Shown: positions 1 through 7,210 of the stretch, one piece after another
Numbering within the stretch: position 1 is the stretch's first letter
Layout: every line of letters starts with the position of its first letter
Source of the DNA: Actinomycetales bacterium
GTDB taxonomy: Bacteria; Actinomycetota; Actinomycetes; Actinomycetales; Cellulomonadaceae
Direction: 5' to 3'
NCBI GenBank assembly: GCA_012514835.1
Contig: JAAYZM010000337.1
Span: 1 to 10,804, forward strand
DNA: 10,804 nucleotides
The notes under the pieces: generated by a model
What the model was told of the DNA's origin: nothing
Databases searched by the model: none
What the model saw: the letters and a program-made list of their open reading frames with translations, nothing else
Translations under genes and position numbers: made by a program

Positions 1-366
1 GAGGTCGTATCCCTGGAGGATCGAGAGCGTCTCGGCGAGGTGGCCCACGGTCTGGGCGGGGATGTCGACGCCGTCGTGCCGTGCAGAGTTCTCCGAACCG
101 CGCAGCAGGTCGAGTCCCTCGGGAGCCCATGCGCTCTCAGCGAGTGCCCGCTGGATCGTGTCGTACGTCGGGGAGTCGAGGACCGCGGCGACGTCGAGCG
201 CGTCCGGGTCAGCCGGGGGAGCGAGGGCCATCGTCGAGTCGCCCTGGGGGTCCAGGTCGATCACGAGGGTGCGGAGCCCCCGGGCGAGCGCGGCGGAGGC
301 GAGACCGAGGGTCACGGACGTCTTGCCGACGCCTCCCTTGAGGCTGCAGATCCCGAGCACGAGCAC
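1..366 (-). CDS. ParA/Soj-family ATPase, partial (N-terminal 122 residues)
   Basis: This gene reads leftward and leaves the window at base 1, so only its N-terminal half is visible. ParA-type ATPases dimerise with ATP and position chromosomes, plasmids or protein cargo. The deviant Walker A motif KGGVGKTS is at residues 10-17, with the signature lysine K10 and the P-loop lysine K15. The Walker A' motif DLDPQG is at residues 37-42, followed by a DST stretch. I chose GTG at 366, with a purine-rich GGTGGGA just upstream, because the beta strand VLVLGICS then starts the protein as in the family. GTG at 375 is equally possible, and the frame stays open up to 540. No parB is visible. It lies head to head with pyruvate carboxylase, so it may be an orphan ParA rather than part of the chromosomal parAB pair. 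The family call is firm; the cargo is unknown. Confidence 0.88.
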   Translation of the reverse strand, partial: MLVLGICSLKGGVGKTSVTLGLASAALARGLRTLVIDLDPQGDSTMALAPPADPDALDVAAVLDSPTYDTIQRALAESAWAPEGLDLLRGSENSARHDGVDIPAQTVGHLAETLSILQGYDL

Positions 367-539
367 GGGTCCCACCGTAGCCGCAGGATGGGCACGAACG
401 CCCGCTATGTCGTGCGCGTGGCAGGATTCAGTCTGCTCGGTGCGTGCCCGGGGTGTTACGGGGGCGGTGCGAGCGGCCGGACGGCCTACGCACTCTCCCG
501 CGCAGGTAAAGTCTGACCCTAGTTTTCCTATGGAGGTTC
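367..539. other. Divergent intergenic region between parA-like gene and pyc
   Basis: This is the non-coding head-to-head spacer. It must hold promoters for both genes. I found a reasonable plus-strand signal for pyc, listed separately. On the minus strand I see no convincing -35/-10 pair for the ParA gene. I see no strong hairpin or riboswitch-like structure. Confidence 0.6.
507..536 (+). promoter_or_regulatory. Candidate -10 element and ribosome binding site of pyc
   Basis: TAAAGT at 507-512 fits the actinobacterial -10 pattern TAnnnT. No good -35 hexamer lies 16-18 bases upstream. GGAGG at 532-536 is a strong ribosome binding site. It sits 3 bases before the ATG at 540 and 6 bases before the in-frame GTG at 543, so the spacing favours GTG as the true start. 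The binding site is secure; the -10 is tentative. Confidence 0.4.
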
Positions 540-3500
540 ATGGTGTTCGCCAAGGTTCTCGTCGCCAACCGCGCGGAGATCGCCGTCCGTGCCTTCCGAG
601 CCGCCTATGAGCTCGGTGCGCGCACGGTCGCGATCTTCCCGTACGAGGACCGCAACTCCGAGCACCGGCTCAAGGCGGATGAGGCGTACCCGGTGGGGGA
701 GCAGGGGCACCCCGTGCGCGCCTACCTCGACATCGAGGAGATCCTGCGGGTCGCCCGTGAGGCCGAGGCGGACGCGATCTACCCGGGCTACGGCTTCCTC
801 TCGGAGAACCCCGGCCTCGCGCGCCGCTGCGCGGAGGAGGGCGTCACGTTCGTCGGACCTCCCGCGGAGGTGCTCGAGCTCACCGGCAACAAGGTCAGTG
901 CGCTGCGTGCCGCCCGCGAGGCCGGGCTGCCCGTCCTCGCCTCGACGGACCCGAGCGACGACGTCGACGCGCTCGTCGCCCAGGCCGAGGGCATCGGCTT
1001 CCCGCTGTTCGTCAAGGCCGTCGCCGGTGGTGGTGGGCGGGGCATGCGCCGCGTGGCCGAGCCCGCCCAGCTCGCGGAGTCGATCAGCGCCGCGGCGCGC
1101 GAGGCGGAGAGCGCGTTCGGTGACGCGCGGGTCTTCCTCGAGCAGGCCGTGATCCGTCCCCGTCACATCGAGGTGCAGATCCTCGCGGACGGTCAGGGCG
1201 GGGTGGTGCACCTCTTCGAGCGGGACTGCTCGGTGCAGCGCCGCCACCAGAAGGTCATCGAGATCGCCCCCGCGCCGAACCTCGACCCCGAGCTGCGCGA
1301 CCGGCTGTGCGCGGACGCCGTCGCGTTCGCCCGTCACATCGGCTACCAGAACGCAGGGACGGTCGAGTTCCTCGTCGACACGGCGGGGGAGCGCGCCGGT
1401 CAGCACGTGTTCATCGAGATGAACCCGCGCATCCAGGTCGAGCACACCGTGACCGAGGAGGTCACGGACATCGACCTGGTCCAGGCCCAGCTGCGGATCG
1501 CGGCGGGGGACTCCCTGGCCGACCTCGGGATCACCCAGGAGTCCGTGCGGGTCAACGGCTTCGCGATGCAGACCCGCATCACCACCGAGGACCCGGCCAA
1601 CGGGTTCCGCCCGGACACCGGCCGGATCATCGCCTACCGCTCGCCCGGCGGCGCGGGCGTCCGGCTCGACGGCGCGACGGCGAGCGCCGGGGCCGAGATC
1701 TCGGGCCACTTCGACTCGATGCTGGTCAAGCTCACGTGCCGCGGCCGCGACTTCCCGACGGCGGTGCGTCGCGCGCGCCGCGCCCTCGCCGAGTTCCGGA
1801 TCCGCGGCATCCGCACCAACATCCCCTTCCTGCAGGCCGTGCTCGACGACGCCCAGTTCCAGGCGGGCGACCTGTCCACCTCGTTCATCGACGAGCGACC
1901 CGAGCTGCTCGCGGCGCGCGTGAGCGCCAACCGCGCCACGCGACTCCTCGACTACCTCGCCGACGTGACCGTGAACCGACCGCACGGCGAGCCGCGCGCT
2001 GTCGTCACCCCGGCGGTGAAGCTGCCCGAGACGGACCTGCGAGGCGAGCTGCCCGCCGGTTCACGCCAGCGCCTGCTCGAGCTCGGTCCCGCGGGCTTCG
2101 CCCAGGCCCTGCGGTCGCAGACCGCGCTCGCCGTCACGGACACCACGTTCCGCGACGCGCACCAGTCGCTCCTCGCGACACGCGTGCGTACGTACGACCT
2201 CGTCACGGCCGCGCCCGTCGTGGCCCGCACGCTGTCCCCGCTGCTCTCGGTCGAGGCGTGGGGCGGTGCGACGTACGACGTCGCGCTGCGCTTCCTCGGT
2301 GAGGACCCGTGGGAGCGGCTCGCCCGGTTGCGCGAGGCGATGCCTAACCAGGCGCTCCAGATGCTCTTGCGGGGTCGCAACACGGTGGGCTACACGCCGT
2401 ACCCGACGGCGGTCACCACGGCGTTCGTCCGTGAGGCCGCGGCCACCGGGCTCGACATCTTCCGCATCTTCGACGCCCTCAACGACGTCGAGCAGATGCG
2501 TCCCGCGATCGACGCCGTGCTCGAGACCGGCACCGCCGTGGCCGAGGTCGCGCTGTGCTACACGGGCAACCTCAGCGACCCGTCCGAGGACCTCTACACG
2601 CTCGACTACTACCTGCGGCTCGCCGAGTCGATCGTCGAGGCCGGCGCGCACGTCATCGCGATCAAGGACATGGCCGGTCTGCTGCGCCCCGCCGCGGCCG
2701 CGACGCTCGTGGCGGCGCTGCGCGAGCGCTTCGACCAGCCGGTCCACCTGCACACGCACGACACCGTGGGCGGTCAGCTCGCGACGCTGCTCGCGGCCTC
2801 GGCTGCCGGGGTGGACGCGGTCGACACGGCGAGCGCCGCCCTCGCGGGCACCACGAGCCAGGTGTCGATGTCCGCACTCGTGGCCGCGCTCGAGTTCACC
2901 GACCGCGACACGGGCCTCGACCTGCGGGCCGTCACGGACCTCGAGCCCTACTGGGAGGCCGTGCGCACGCTGTACGCGCCCTTCGAGTCCGGGCTCCCGG
3001 GCCCCACAGGACGCGTCTACGACCACGAGATCCCTGGCGGCCAGCTGTCCAACCTGCGCCAGCAGGCGATCGCGCTCGGGCTCGGAGACCGTTTCGAGTC
3101 GATCGAGCGGATGTACGCCGCGGCGGACCGGATCCTGGGACGGCTCGTCAAGGTCACGCCGTCGTCCAAGGTGGTGGGGGACCTCGCGCTGCACCTCGTC
3201 GCTACGGGTGCCGACCCCGAGGAGTTCGCGGCCGAGCCCAAGAGCTTCGACATCCCCGACTCCGTGATCGGGTTCCTCAGCGGCGAGCTCGGTGACCCGC
3301 CCGGCGGCTGGCCCGAGCCGTTCCGCACCAAGGCCCTCGACGGTCGGCGCGTGCGCCCCGGGATCACGCCGCTGTCCGCCCAGGACGAGCGGGACCTCGC
3401 GGGCGACTCGGCCACGCGGCAGAGCCGGCTCAACCACTTGCTCTTCCCCGGCCCCACCAAGGAGTTCGAGCAGGTCCAGGAGCAGTTCGGGGACGTCTCG

Positions 3501-3941
3501 GTGCTCGACACCGCGAGCTACCTGTACGGCATGGCCGCGGACGAAGAGGTCGAGATCGAGCTCGAGAAGGGCGTCAAGCTGCTGGTCGGGCTCGAGGCGG
3601 TGGGCGGCGCCGACGAGCGCGGCATGCGTACCGTGATGTTCACCCTCAACGGTCAGCTGCGTCCCCTCCAGGTGCGGGACCGTGCCGCGGAGGTCGAGGT
3701 CGTCGCAGCCGAGAAGGCGGACGCCGGGCGACCGGGGCACATCGCCGCGCCGTTCGCCGGAGCCGTCTCGCCGTCCGTCCAGGAGGGGCAGCGCGTCGAG
3801 GCGGGCCAGACGGTCGCGACGGTCGAGGCCATGAAGATGGAGGCCGCGATCACCACGCCGGTGGCGGGCACGGTGCGCAGGCTCGCGATCGGAGCAGTGC
3901 AGCAGCTCGAAGGTGGGGACCTGGTCATGGTGATCGAGTGA
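540..3941 (+). CDS. pyc: Pyruvate carboxylase
   Basis: This biotin enzyme makes oxaloacetate from pyruvate, bicarbonate and ATP, the main anaplerotic feed to the TCA cycle. It acts in the cytoplasm as a homotetramer. All family domains are present in order over 1133 residues, the usual length. The biotin carboxylase/ATP-grasp part (about 1-455) has the glycine loop GGGGRGMR at 163-170, RRHQK at 234-238 and EMNPRIQVEH at 293-302. The carboxyltransferase barrel (about 530-800) has DTTFRDAHQS at 534-543. Its likely metal ligands are D534, K709 (carbamylated in the family), H738 and H740. The PYC/allosteric region follows, then the biotinyl domain with EAMKME and biotin-accepting K1099. The start may be GTG at 543, which suits the GGAGG site better than ATG at 540. 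An oddity is NRAEIAV at 10-16, where NRGEIA is usual. The call is very secure. Confidence 0.98.
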   Translation: MVFAKVLVANRAEIAVRAFRAAYELGARTVAIFPYEDRNSEHRLKADEAYPVGEQGHPVRAYLDIEEILRVAREAEADAIYPGYGFLSENPGLARRCAEEGVTFVGPPAEVLELTGNKVSALRAAREAGLPVLASTDPSDDVDALVAQAEGIGFPLFVKAVAGGGGRGMRRVAEPAQLAESISAAAREAESAFGDARVFLEQAVIRPRHIEVQILADGQGGVVHLFERDCSVQRRHQKVIEIAPAPNLDPELRDRLCADAVAFARHIGYQNAGTVEFLVDTAGERAGQHVFIEMNPRIQVEHTVTEEVTDIDLVQAQLRIAAGDSLADLGITQESVRVNGFAMQTRITTEDPANGFRPDTGRIIAYRSPGGAGVRLDGATASAGAEISGHFDSMLVKLTCRGRDFPTAVRRARRALAEFRIRGIRTNIPFLQAVLDDAQFQAGDLSTSFIDERPELLAARVSANRATRLLDYLADVTVNRPHGEPRAVVTPAVKLPETDLRGELPAGSRQRLLELGPAGFAQALRSQTALAVTDTTFRDAHQSLLATRVRTYDLVTAAPVVARTLSPLLSVEAWGGATYDVALRFLGEDPWERLARLREAMPNQALQMLLRGRNTVGYTPYPTAVTTAFVREAAATGLDIFRIFDALNDVEQMRPAIDAVLETGTAVAEVALCYTGNLSDPSEDLYTLDYYLRLAESIVEAGAHVIAIKDMAGLLRPAAAATLVAALRERFDQPVHLHTHDTVGGQLATLLAASAAGVDAVDTASAALAGTTSQVSMSALVAALEFTDRDTGLDLRAVTDLEPYWEAVRTLYAPFESGLPGPTGRVYDHEIPGGQLSNLRQQAIALGLGDRFESIERMYAAADRILGRLVKVTPSSKVVGDLALHLVATGADPEEFAAEPKSFDIPDSVIGFLSGELGDPPGGWPEPFRTKALDGRRVRPGITPLSAQDERDLAGDSATRQSRLNHLLFPGPTKEFEQVQEQFGDVSVLDTASYLYGMAADEEVEIELEKGVKLLVGLEAVGGADERGMRTVMFTLNGQLRPLQVRDRAAEVEVVAAEKADAGRPGHIAAPFAGAVSPSVQEGQRVEAGQTVATVEAMKMEAAITTPVAGTVRRLAIGAVQQLEGGDLVMVIE

Positions 3942-3956
3942 TTCGGCGCGTCTTGG

Positions 3957-3972
3957 GTATCTCGTGAGGTAC
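3957..3972. promoter_or_regulatory. Imperfect palindrome between pyc and the GNAT gene
   Basis: GTATCTC and GAGGTAC form an inverted repeat around a two-base centre, with one T/G mismatch in seven pairs. It starts 16 bases after the pyc stop and ends 9 bases before the GNAT ATG. It has no T-run, so it is not a convincing terminator. It could be an operator or chance. Confidence 0.2.
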
Positions 3973-3981
3973 ATCTAGGGC

Positions 3982-4518
3982 ATGCTGGACGGCGTGATGA
4001 TCACCCCTGGGACCGAGGACGACTGGGAGGCCTTCGGTCGGATCCGGCTCGCCTCGCTGCGTGAGCCTGGTTCGCCCCAGGCCGCGTCGCTCGGTCGCGA
4101 GGAGGGCTTCCGGGAGCCGCACTGGCGCATGCGCCTGCGGGGCGCGATGTACCTCCTCGCGTGGGAGGACGAGAGTCGCCGGCGCGCCATCGGCGTGGTC
4201 GGGATGATGCAAGAACCTGGCGCGCCGGTCGAGGAACGACTCATCGTCTCCCTCTACGTGCGCGGCTCGCACCGACGCCAAGGGATCGGCCGCGCACTGC
4301 TGCGCGCCGCGACGCACTGGGCTGCCGTGGACGACGCGAAGGTCGTCAGCGCGTGGGTGGTCGACGACGAGGACCCCGCCGTCGCGCTGTTCGCGAGCTG
4401 CGGGTTCGTGCTCACAGGAGAGCGCGTGCGCTTGCCGCGCAACCCCGAGCGCAACGAGGCCCGGTGGTCGCTCACGCTCGCGAGCGACGACGTGGTGCAG
4501 CAGCGCACCACGCACTGA
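3982..4518 (+). CDS. GNAT-family N-acetyltransferase
   Basis: A 178-residue single-domain protein of the GCN5-related acetyltransferase superfamily, which transfers acetyl from acetyl-CoA to an amine. The acetyl-CoA loop is visible as RRQGIG at 98-103 (R/Q-x-x-G-x-G), preceded by the strand IVSLYVR and followed by the helix RALLRAATHWA. The C-terminal part has the usual strand VVSAWVVDDEDPAVALFASCGF, in which a residue pair of the DNxxAxxLYxxxGF type is recognisable as DPAVALFASCGF (131-142). The substrate cannot be read from the sequence. ATG at 3982 has only a weak AGGG one base upstream; GTG at 3994 and ATG at 3997 are alternatives. It lies 40 bases after pyc on the same strand with no obvious terminator, so read-through is possible, but no functional link is known. 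It converges with the membrane protein gene, leaving six bases between stops. Confidence 0.9.
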   Translation: MLDGVMITPGTEDDWEAFGRIRLASLREPGSPQAASLGREEGFREPHWRMRLRGAMYLLAWEDESRRRAIGVVGMMQEPGAPVEERLIVSLYVRGSHRRQGIGRALLRAATHWAAVDDAKVVSAWVVDDEDPAVALFASCGFVLTGERVRLPRNPERNEARWSLTLASDDVVQQRTTH

Positions 4519-4524
4519 GCGCCA

Positions 4525-5313
4525 CTAGCCGCACAGGTCCGCGGCGCGTTCCAGGTCGAGCGTGTCGAGCACGTCGCCCACCTGCGCCCCGGACAGGGCT
4601 GCGAACGCGTGTTCGACCTCAGCGTCCGGGTCAGCAGGTACGCCCGTGAGAGCTCCGGGCTCCGCCGAGGACTCGGCCCGCACCGCGCCGTCGGACATCG
4701 CGAGCACCGCGCCGTCCCCGAGGGTGACCCACCCCGAGGCCTCGCCGTCGCAGCGCACGGCGTCCCAGCGGATGGCGACGAGGTAGTCGGCGCCGGGGGA
4801 GAGGGGCACCTCGGACGGGAGGCCAGCGACGGTGCCGAGGGCGAGCGCGCCGTCGTCGTCGAGCGGGACCGAGTCGAGATCGAGCACGCGGGGCGCATCG
4901 ACACGGTGCCACGGAACTTCCGTGACGGCGGCGTCGGGCGTGGACTCATGGGCCGAGACCACCACGACCGCGTCGGCGGCGCTCGCCCACTCACCCACGG
5001 TGCGCCCGGCGACCTCGATCGGTACGAAGCCGACCTCGCCATCCATCGTCGGCTCGCTCGAGGCGTACGAGGCCGTGTCGCCCGTGACGCTCGCGGTCCC
5101 AGAGCTGAGGGACGGAAGGTTGAGCCCGGGGAGCAGCGCGACGGACACGGCGGTGACGGCGGCCGCCGCGGCAAGGGTCCCGCCCACGACGGCAGGTCGC
5201 CGACGACGGCGCACCACGGCACGGTCGATCTGCGACGCGGCTCTCTCGAGGGGCGTCACCGAGTCGTTCAGCGCGGCGAACCGTGCCCGCAGGTCGTCGT
5301 CGGACATCGTCAC
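4525..5313 (-). CDS. Single-pass membrane protein, probable anti-sigma factor partner
   Basis: I do not recognise a named family in these 262 residues. Residues 1-33 are a charged cytoplasmic segment, RRRRRP at 35-40 is a stop-transfer cluster, and one hydrophobic helix covers about 41-62. The remaining 200 residues lie outside the membrane, begin with a Ser/Thr-rich linker (68-90) and then look beta-strand rich. The topology, and translation overlapping the sigma gene (its GTG shares bases with the sigma TGA stop as GTGA), are what one expects of a membrane-anchored anti-sigma factor that holds the sigma factor until an envelope signal arrives. It lacks the HxxxCxxC motif of zinc anti-sigma proteins; the only cysteines are C188 and C261. 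GTG at 5313 has GGGAGG nine bases upstream; ATG at 5307 is the alternative start. The role is inferred from context. Confidence 0.75.
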   Translation of the reverse strand: MTMSDDDLRARFAALNDSVTPLERAASQIDRAVVRRRRRPAVVGGTLAAAAAVTAVSVALLPGLNLPSLSSGTASVTGDTASYASSEPTMDGEVGFVPIEVAGRTVGEWASAADAVVVVSAHESTPDAAVTEVPWHRVDAPRVLDLDSVPLDDDGALALGTVAGLPSEVPLSPGADYLVAIRWDAVRCDGEASGWVTLGDGAVLAMSDGAVRAESSAEPGALTGVPADPDAEVEHAFAALSGAQVGDVLDTLDLERAADLCG

Positions 5314-5807
5314 GTGACCTCACCTCCCGCAGCGGGTGCGAGGCGTTCGCGGATGCGCGCCGTGCCGCGCGACAGGTGGCTCTTGGCGGTGCCGAGGCTG
5401 CAGCCCATCTCGTCGGCGATGCCCTGCAGGTCGCGGTCGCCCAGGTAGCGCAGCACCACGGCGGTGCGCTGGCTCGGGCTGAGGGTCGCGAGGACCGAGA
5501 GGAAGAACTCGTCCACCTCGGCAACGGACTCGACCGGGGGAGCGGGTCGCTCGACGATCACGCCCAGGGCCTCGCGCCGCATCCGGCGGATCCGGTCGAC
5601 GTTGAGCCGGACGAGCACCGTGTGAGCGTAGCCGCCGGGGTTGGAGTCCTTGAGGCGGTCCCAGCGCGCACCGATGCGCGCGAACGTCTCCTGGGTGAGG
5701 TCCCAGGCGTCGTGGTGGTCGCCCGTCAGGGCAAAGGCAAGGTTCAACAGTCGCGTCAGCTCGGTGTCGACGAACTGAGCGAACTGCGCGTCCTGCGCCC
5801 CGCCCAC
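5310..5807 (-). CDS. ECF sigma factor, SigE-family (actinobacterial)
   Basis: A 165-residue extracytoplasmic-function sigma factor that directs RNA polymerase to a small regulon. Region sigma-2 covers about 12-54, with the hydrophobic LNLAFALTGD and the core-binding helix DLTQETFARI. It is followed by the basic RLNVDRIRRMRRE segment. Region sigma-4 covers about 107-156, with LSPSQRTAVVLRYLGD and the helix-turn-helix LQGIADEMGCSLGTAKSHLSRG. The spacing and the wording around TGDHHDAWDLTQE match the actinobacterial SigE family rather than classic RpoE. The start is GTG at 5807, preceded by GGAGGGAGG with a 6-base gap. The stop overlaps the start of the membrane protein gene, so the two are translationally coupled. 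A possible self-recognised promoter lies upstream at 5831-5854. Family is secure; regulon and signal are unknown. Confidence 0.93.
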   Translation of the reverse strand: MGGAQDAQFAQFVDTELTRLLNLAFALTGDHHDAWDLTQETFARIGARWDRLKDSNPGGYAHTVLVRLNVDRIRRMRREALGVIVERPAPPVESVAEVDEFFLSVLATLSPSQRTAVVLRYLGDRDLQGIADEMGCSLGTAKSHLSRGTARIRERLAPAAGGEVT

Positions 5808-5830
5808 GCCGAGCCTCCCTCCACCGTGTC

Positions 5831-5854
5831 AACGTGCCTGCCCCGTCAAAGGTT
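5831..5854 (-). promoter_or_regulatory. Candidate ECF-type promoter of the sigma operon
   Basis: On the minus strand AACC (5854-5851) and CGTT (5834-5831) are separated by exactly 16 bases. ECF sigma factors typically read an AAC-containing -35 and a CGT-containing -10 spaced 16-17 bases apart. The CGTT element ends 23 bases before the sigma GTG start, leaving room for the GGAGGGAGG ribosome site. This suggests self-activation. The motif is short, so chance is possible. Confidence 0.35.
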
Positions 5855-5899
5855 GAGGGTACAAACTGCAGGGTCTACGTCGGGGGAGGCGCCGACGGA

Positions 5900-5929
5900 C
5901 ATGCGTAGTTGCGCATGGATGCATATAGG
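5900..5929 (+). promoter_or_regulatory. Candidate ArsR operator and -10 element of the exporter operon
   Basis: CATGCG (5900-5905) and CGCATG (5912-5917) form a perfect 6-base inverted repeat around a 6-base centre. A second, shorter dyad GCAT-GG-ATGC spans 5913-5922. TATAGG at 5924-5929 resembles a -10 hexamer and would place transcription start at about 5936, exactly the exporter ATG, giving a leaderless message. No matching -35 is evident. An alternative promoter is TTGAGG (5853-5858) with TACGTC (5876-5881), spacing 17. In either case the palindrome is well placed for repression by the downstream ArsR protein. Confidence 0.38.
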
Positions 5930-5935
5930 CGGACG

Positions 5936-7210
5936 ATGGCTGGTGTGATTCATGTCCTGACCAACCCGGTGTACCGCCGTCTCTTCCTTGCCCAGGTTGT
6001 CGCCCTCGCCGGCACGGGGCTCGCCACGGTGGCTCTCGGTCTGCTGGCCTTCGACCTTGCGGGGGAGTCCGCAGGGCAGGTGCTCGGTACCGCACTCGCG
6101 ATCAAGATGGTGGCGTACGTGTTCGTCGCCCCGCTGGCCGCCGCGCTCGTGGTGCGGTGGCCTCGTCGGGCCGTGATGATCGGTGCGGACGTGGTGCGAC
6201 TGGCGATCGCGCTGTGCCTACCGTTCGTGGGCGAGATCTGGCAGGTTTACGTGCTGATCTTCGCGCTCCAGGCGGCGTCGGCCACGTTCACGCCCACGTT
6301 CCAGTCCGTCGTCCCCGACGTCCTCGAGGACGAGGGGGAGTACACCACGGCGTTGTCGCTCTCGCGACTCGCGTACGACCTCGAGGCGGTCCTCTCGCCA
6401 ATGCTGGCGGCGCTGCTGCTGATCTTCATCCCCTTCGCTGCATTGTTCTTCGGCACCGCAGCGGGGTTCGCCGCGTCGGCGCTGTTGGTCGCAGCGACGG
6501 CACTCCCCAAGCGGGCGGATGCCGAGGACGCGGCGGGTGCACCCGGTCCGGAGGTGCCGTTCGGGCGCCGGGCTCGACGGGGGATCGAGCTGTTCGTGCG
6601 CACGCCCGCGTTACGGCCGGTCCTGGCGTTGAATCTTGCGGTCGCGAGCGCCGGTGCGTTCGTCCTCGTGCAGACGGTGGTGATCGTGCGCACCACTTTC
6701 GCGCAAGGTGACGGCGTCGTGGCGTTACTGCTCGCAGCGAACGGTGCCGGTTCGATGGCGGCCGCCTTCGCGCTGCCGCGGTTGCTGCGCACGGTCTCAG
6801 AGCGGCGCGCGATGCTCACGGGAGCGGTCCTGCTCTCGATAACCATGTTCCTGGTTCCGCTCGTGCTGCAGGTGTCAACCGTCGGGTGGGGGCTCGGCCT
6901 GCTCGCGGTGGCGTGGGCCCTTGTCGGCCTGGGGTGGTCGGCTGTGGAGACCCCTGTGGGGCGCATCATCCGTCGCAACGTGGGAGGTCCAGAGCTGCCC
7001 GCGGCGTTCGCGGCGCAGTTCTCGCTCTCGCACGCGTGCTGGCTGATCACGTACCCGCTGGCCGGGTGGCTGGGCGGGAGCGGGCTCGGGCGGGCCGCGC
7101 TCGTGCTCGCCGTGGTCGCCACCTTCGCCACCGGGGTCGCGGCGCGGCTGTGGCGACCCGCGGCCACACCGGGGGATCGCTCCGTCCCGATCAGCGCGAC
7201 GGTGCCATGA
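5936..7210 (+). CDS. MFS-family efflux transporter
   Basis: A 424-residue inner-membrane carrier of the major facilitator superfamily, probably a proton-driven exporter. I count about eleven or twelve hydrophobic helices, for example near 15-38, 48-72, 100-118, 165-188, 226-250, 260-281, 294-312, 318-335, 357-380 and 385-404. A hydrophilic cytoplasmic loop (about 190-224) separates the two halves. The positively charged RWPRRA at 74-79 occupies the loop 2-3 position of MFS motif A. ATG at 5936 is preferred. TTG at 5909 and ATG at 5915 are in frame, but the codons between include TAT and AGG, unlike coding DNA here, and they overlap promoter-like sequence. The gene overlaps the ArsR gene by ATGA. 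Two TTA codons (6611, 6725) and an ATA (6839) are unusual in this window and hint at foreign origin. The substrate is unknown; the sensor's metal site suggests metal stress. Confidence 0.9.
   Translation: MAGVIHVLTNPVYRRLFLAQVVALAGTGLATVALGLLAFDLAGESAGQVLGTALAIKMVAYVFVAPLAAALVVRWPRRAVMIGADVVRLAIALCLPFVGEIWQVYVLIFALQAASATFTPTFQSVVPDVLEDEGEYTTALSLSRLAYDLEAVLSPMLAALLLIFIPFAALFFGTAAGFAASALLVAATALPKRADAEDAAGAPGPEVPFGRRARRGIELFVRTPALRPVLALNLAVASAGAFVLVQTVVIVRTTFAQGDGVVALLLAANGAGSMAAAFALPRLLRTVSERRAMLTGAVLLSITMFLVPLVLQVSTVGWGLGLLAVAWALVGLGWSAVETPVGRIIRRNVGGPELPAAFAAQFSLSHACWLITYPLAGWLGGSGLGRAALVLAVVATFATGVAARLWRPAATPGDRSVPISATVP

Noticed and set aside
40..610. Several plus-strand open frames over the left edge and the pyc promoter
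   Set aside because: The minus strand here encodes an unmistakable ParA N-terminus. The plus-strand products are low-complexity Arg/Gly/Ser sequences, and some run into pyc out of frame.
528..3974. Long minus-strand open frames opposite pyc (485 and 637 residues)
   Set aside because: They are antisense shadows of a certain gene in high-GC DNA. Their products are rich in Arg, Asp and Gly, show no domain, and have no ribosome sites of their own.
5909..5935. Upstream TTG or ATG start for the exporter
   Set aside because: The extra codons include TAT and AGG, overlap a palindrome and a -10-like box, and lack a ribosome site. ATG at 5936 begins the typical MFS N-terminus.
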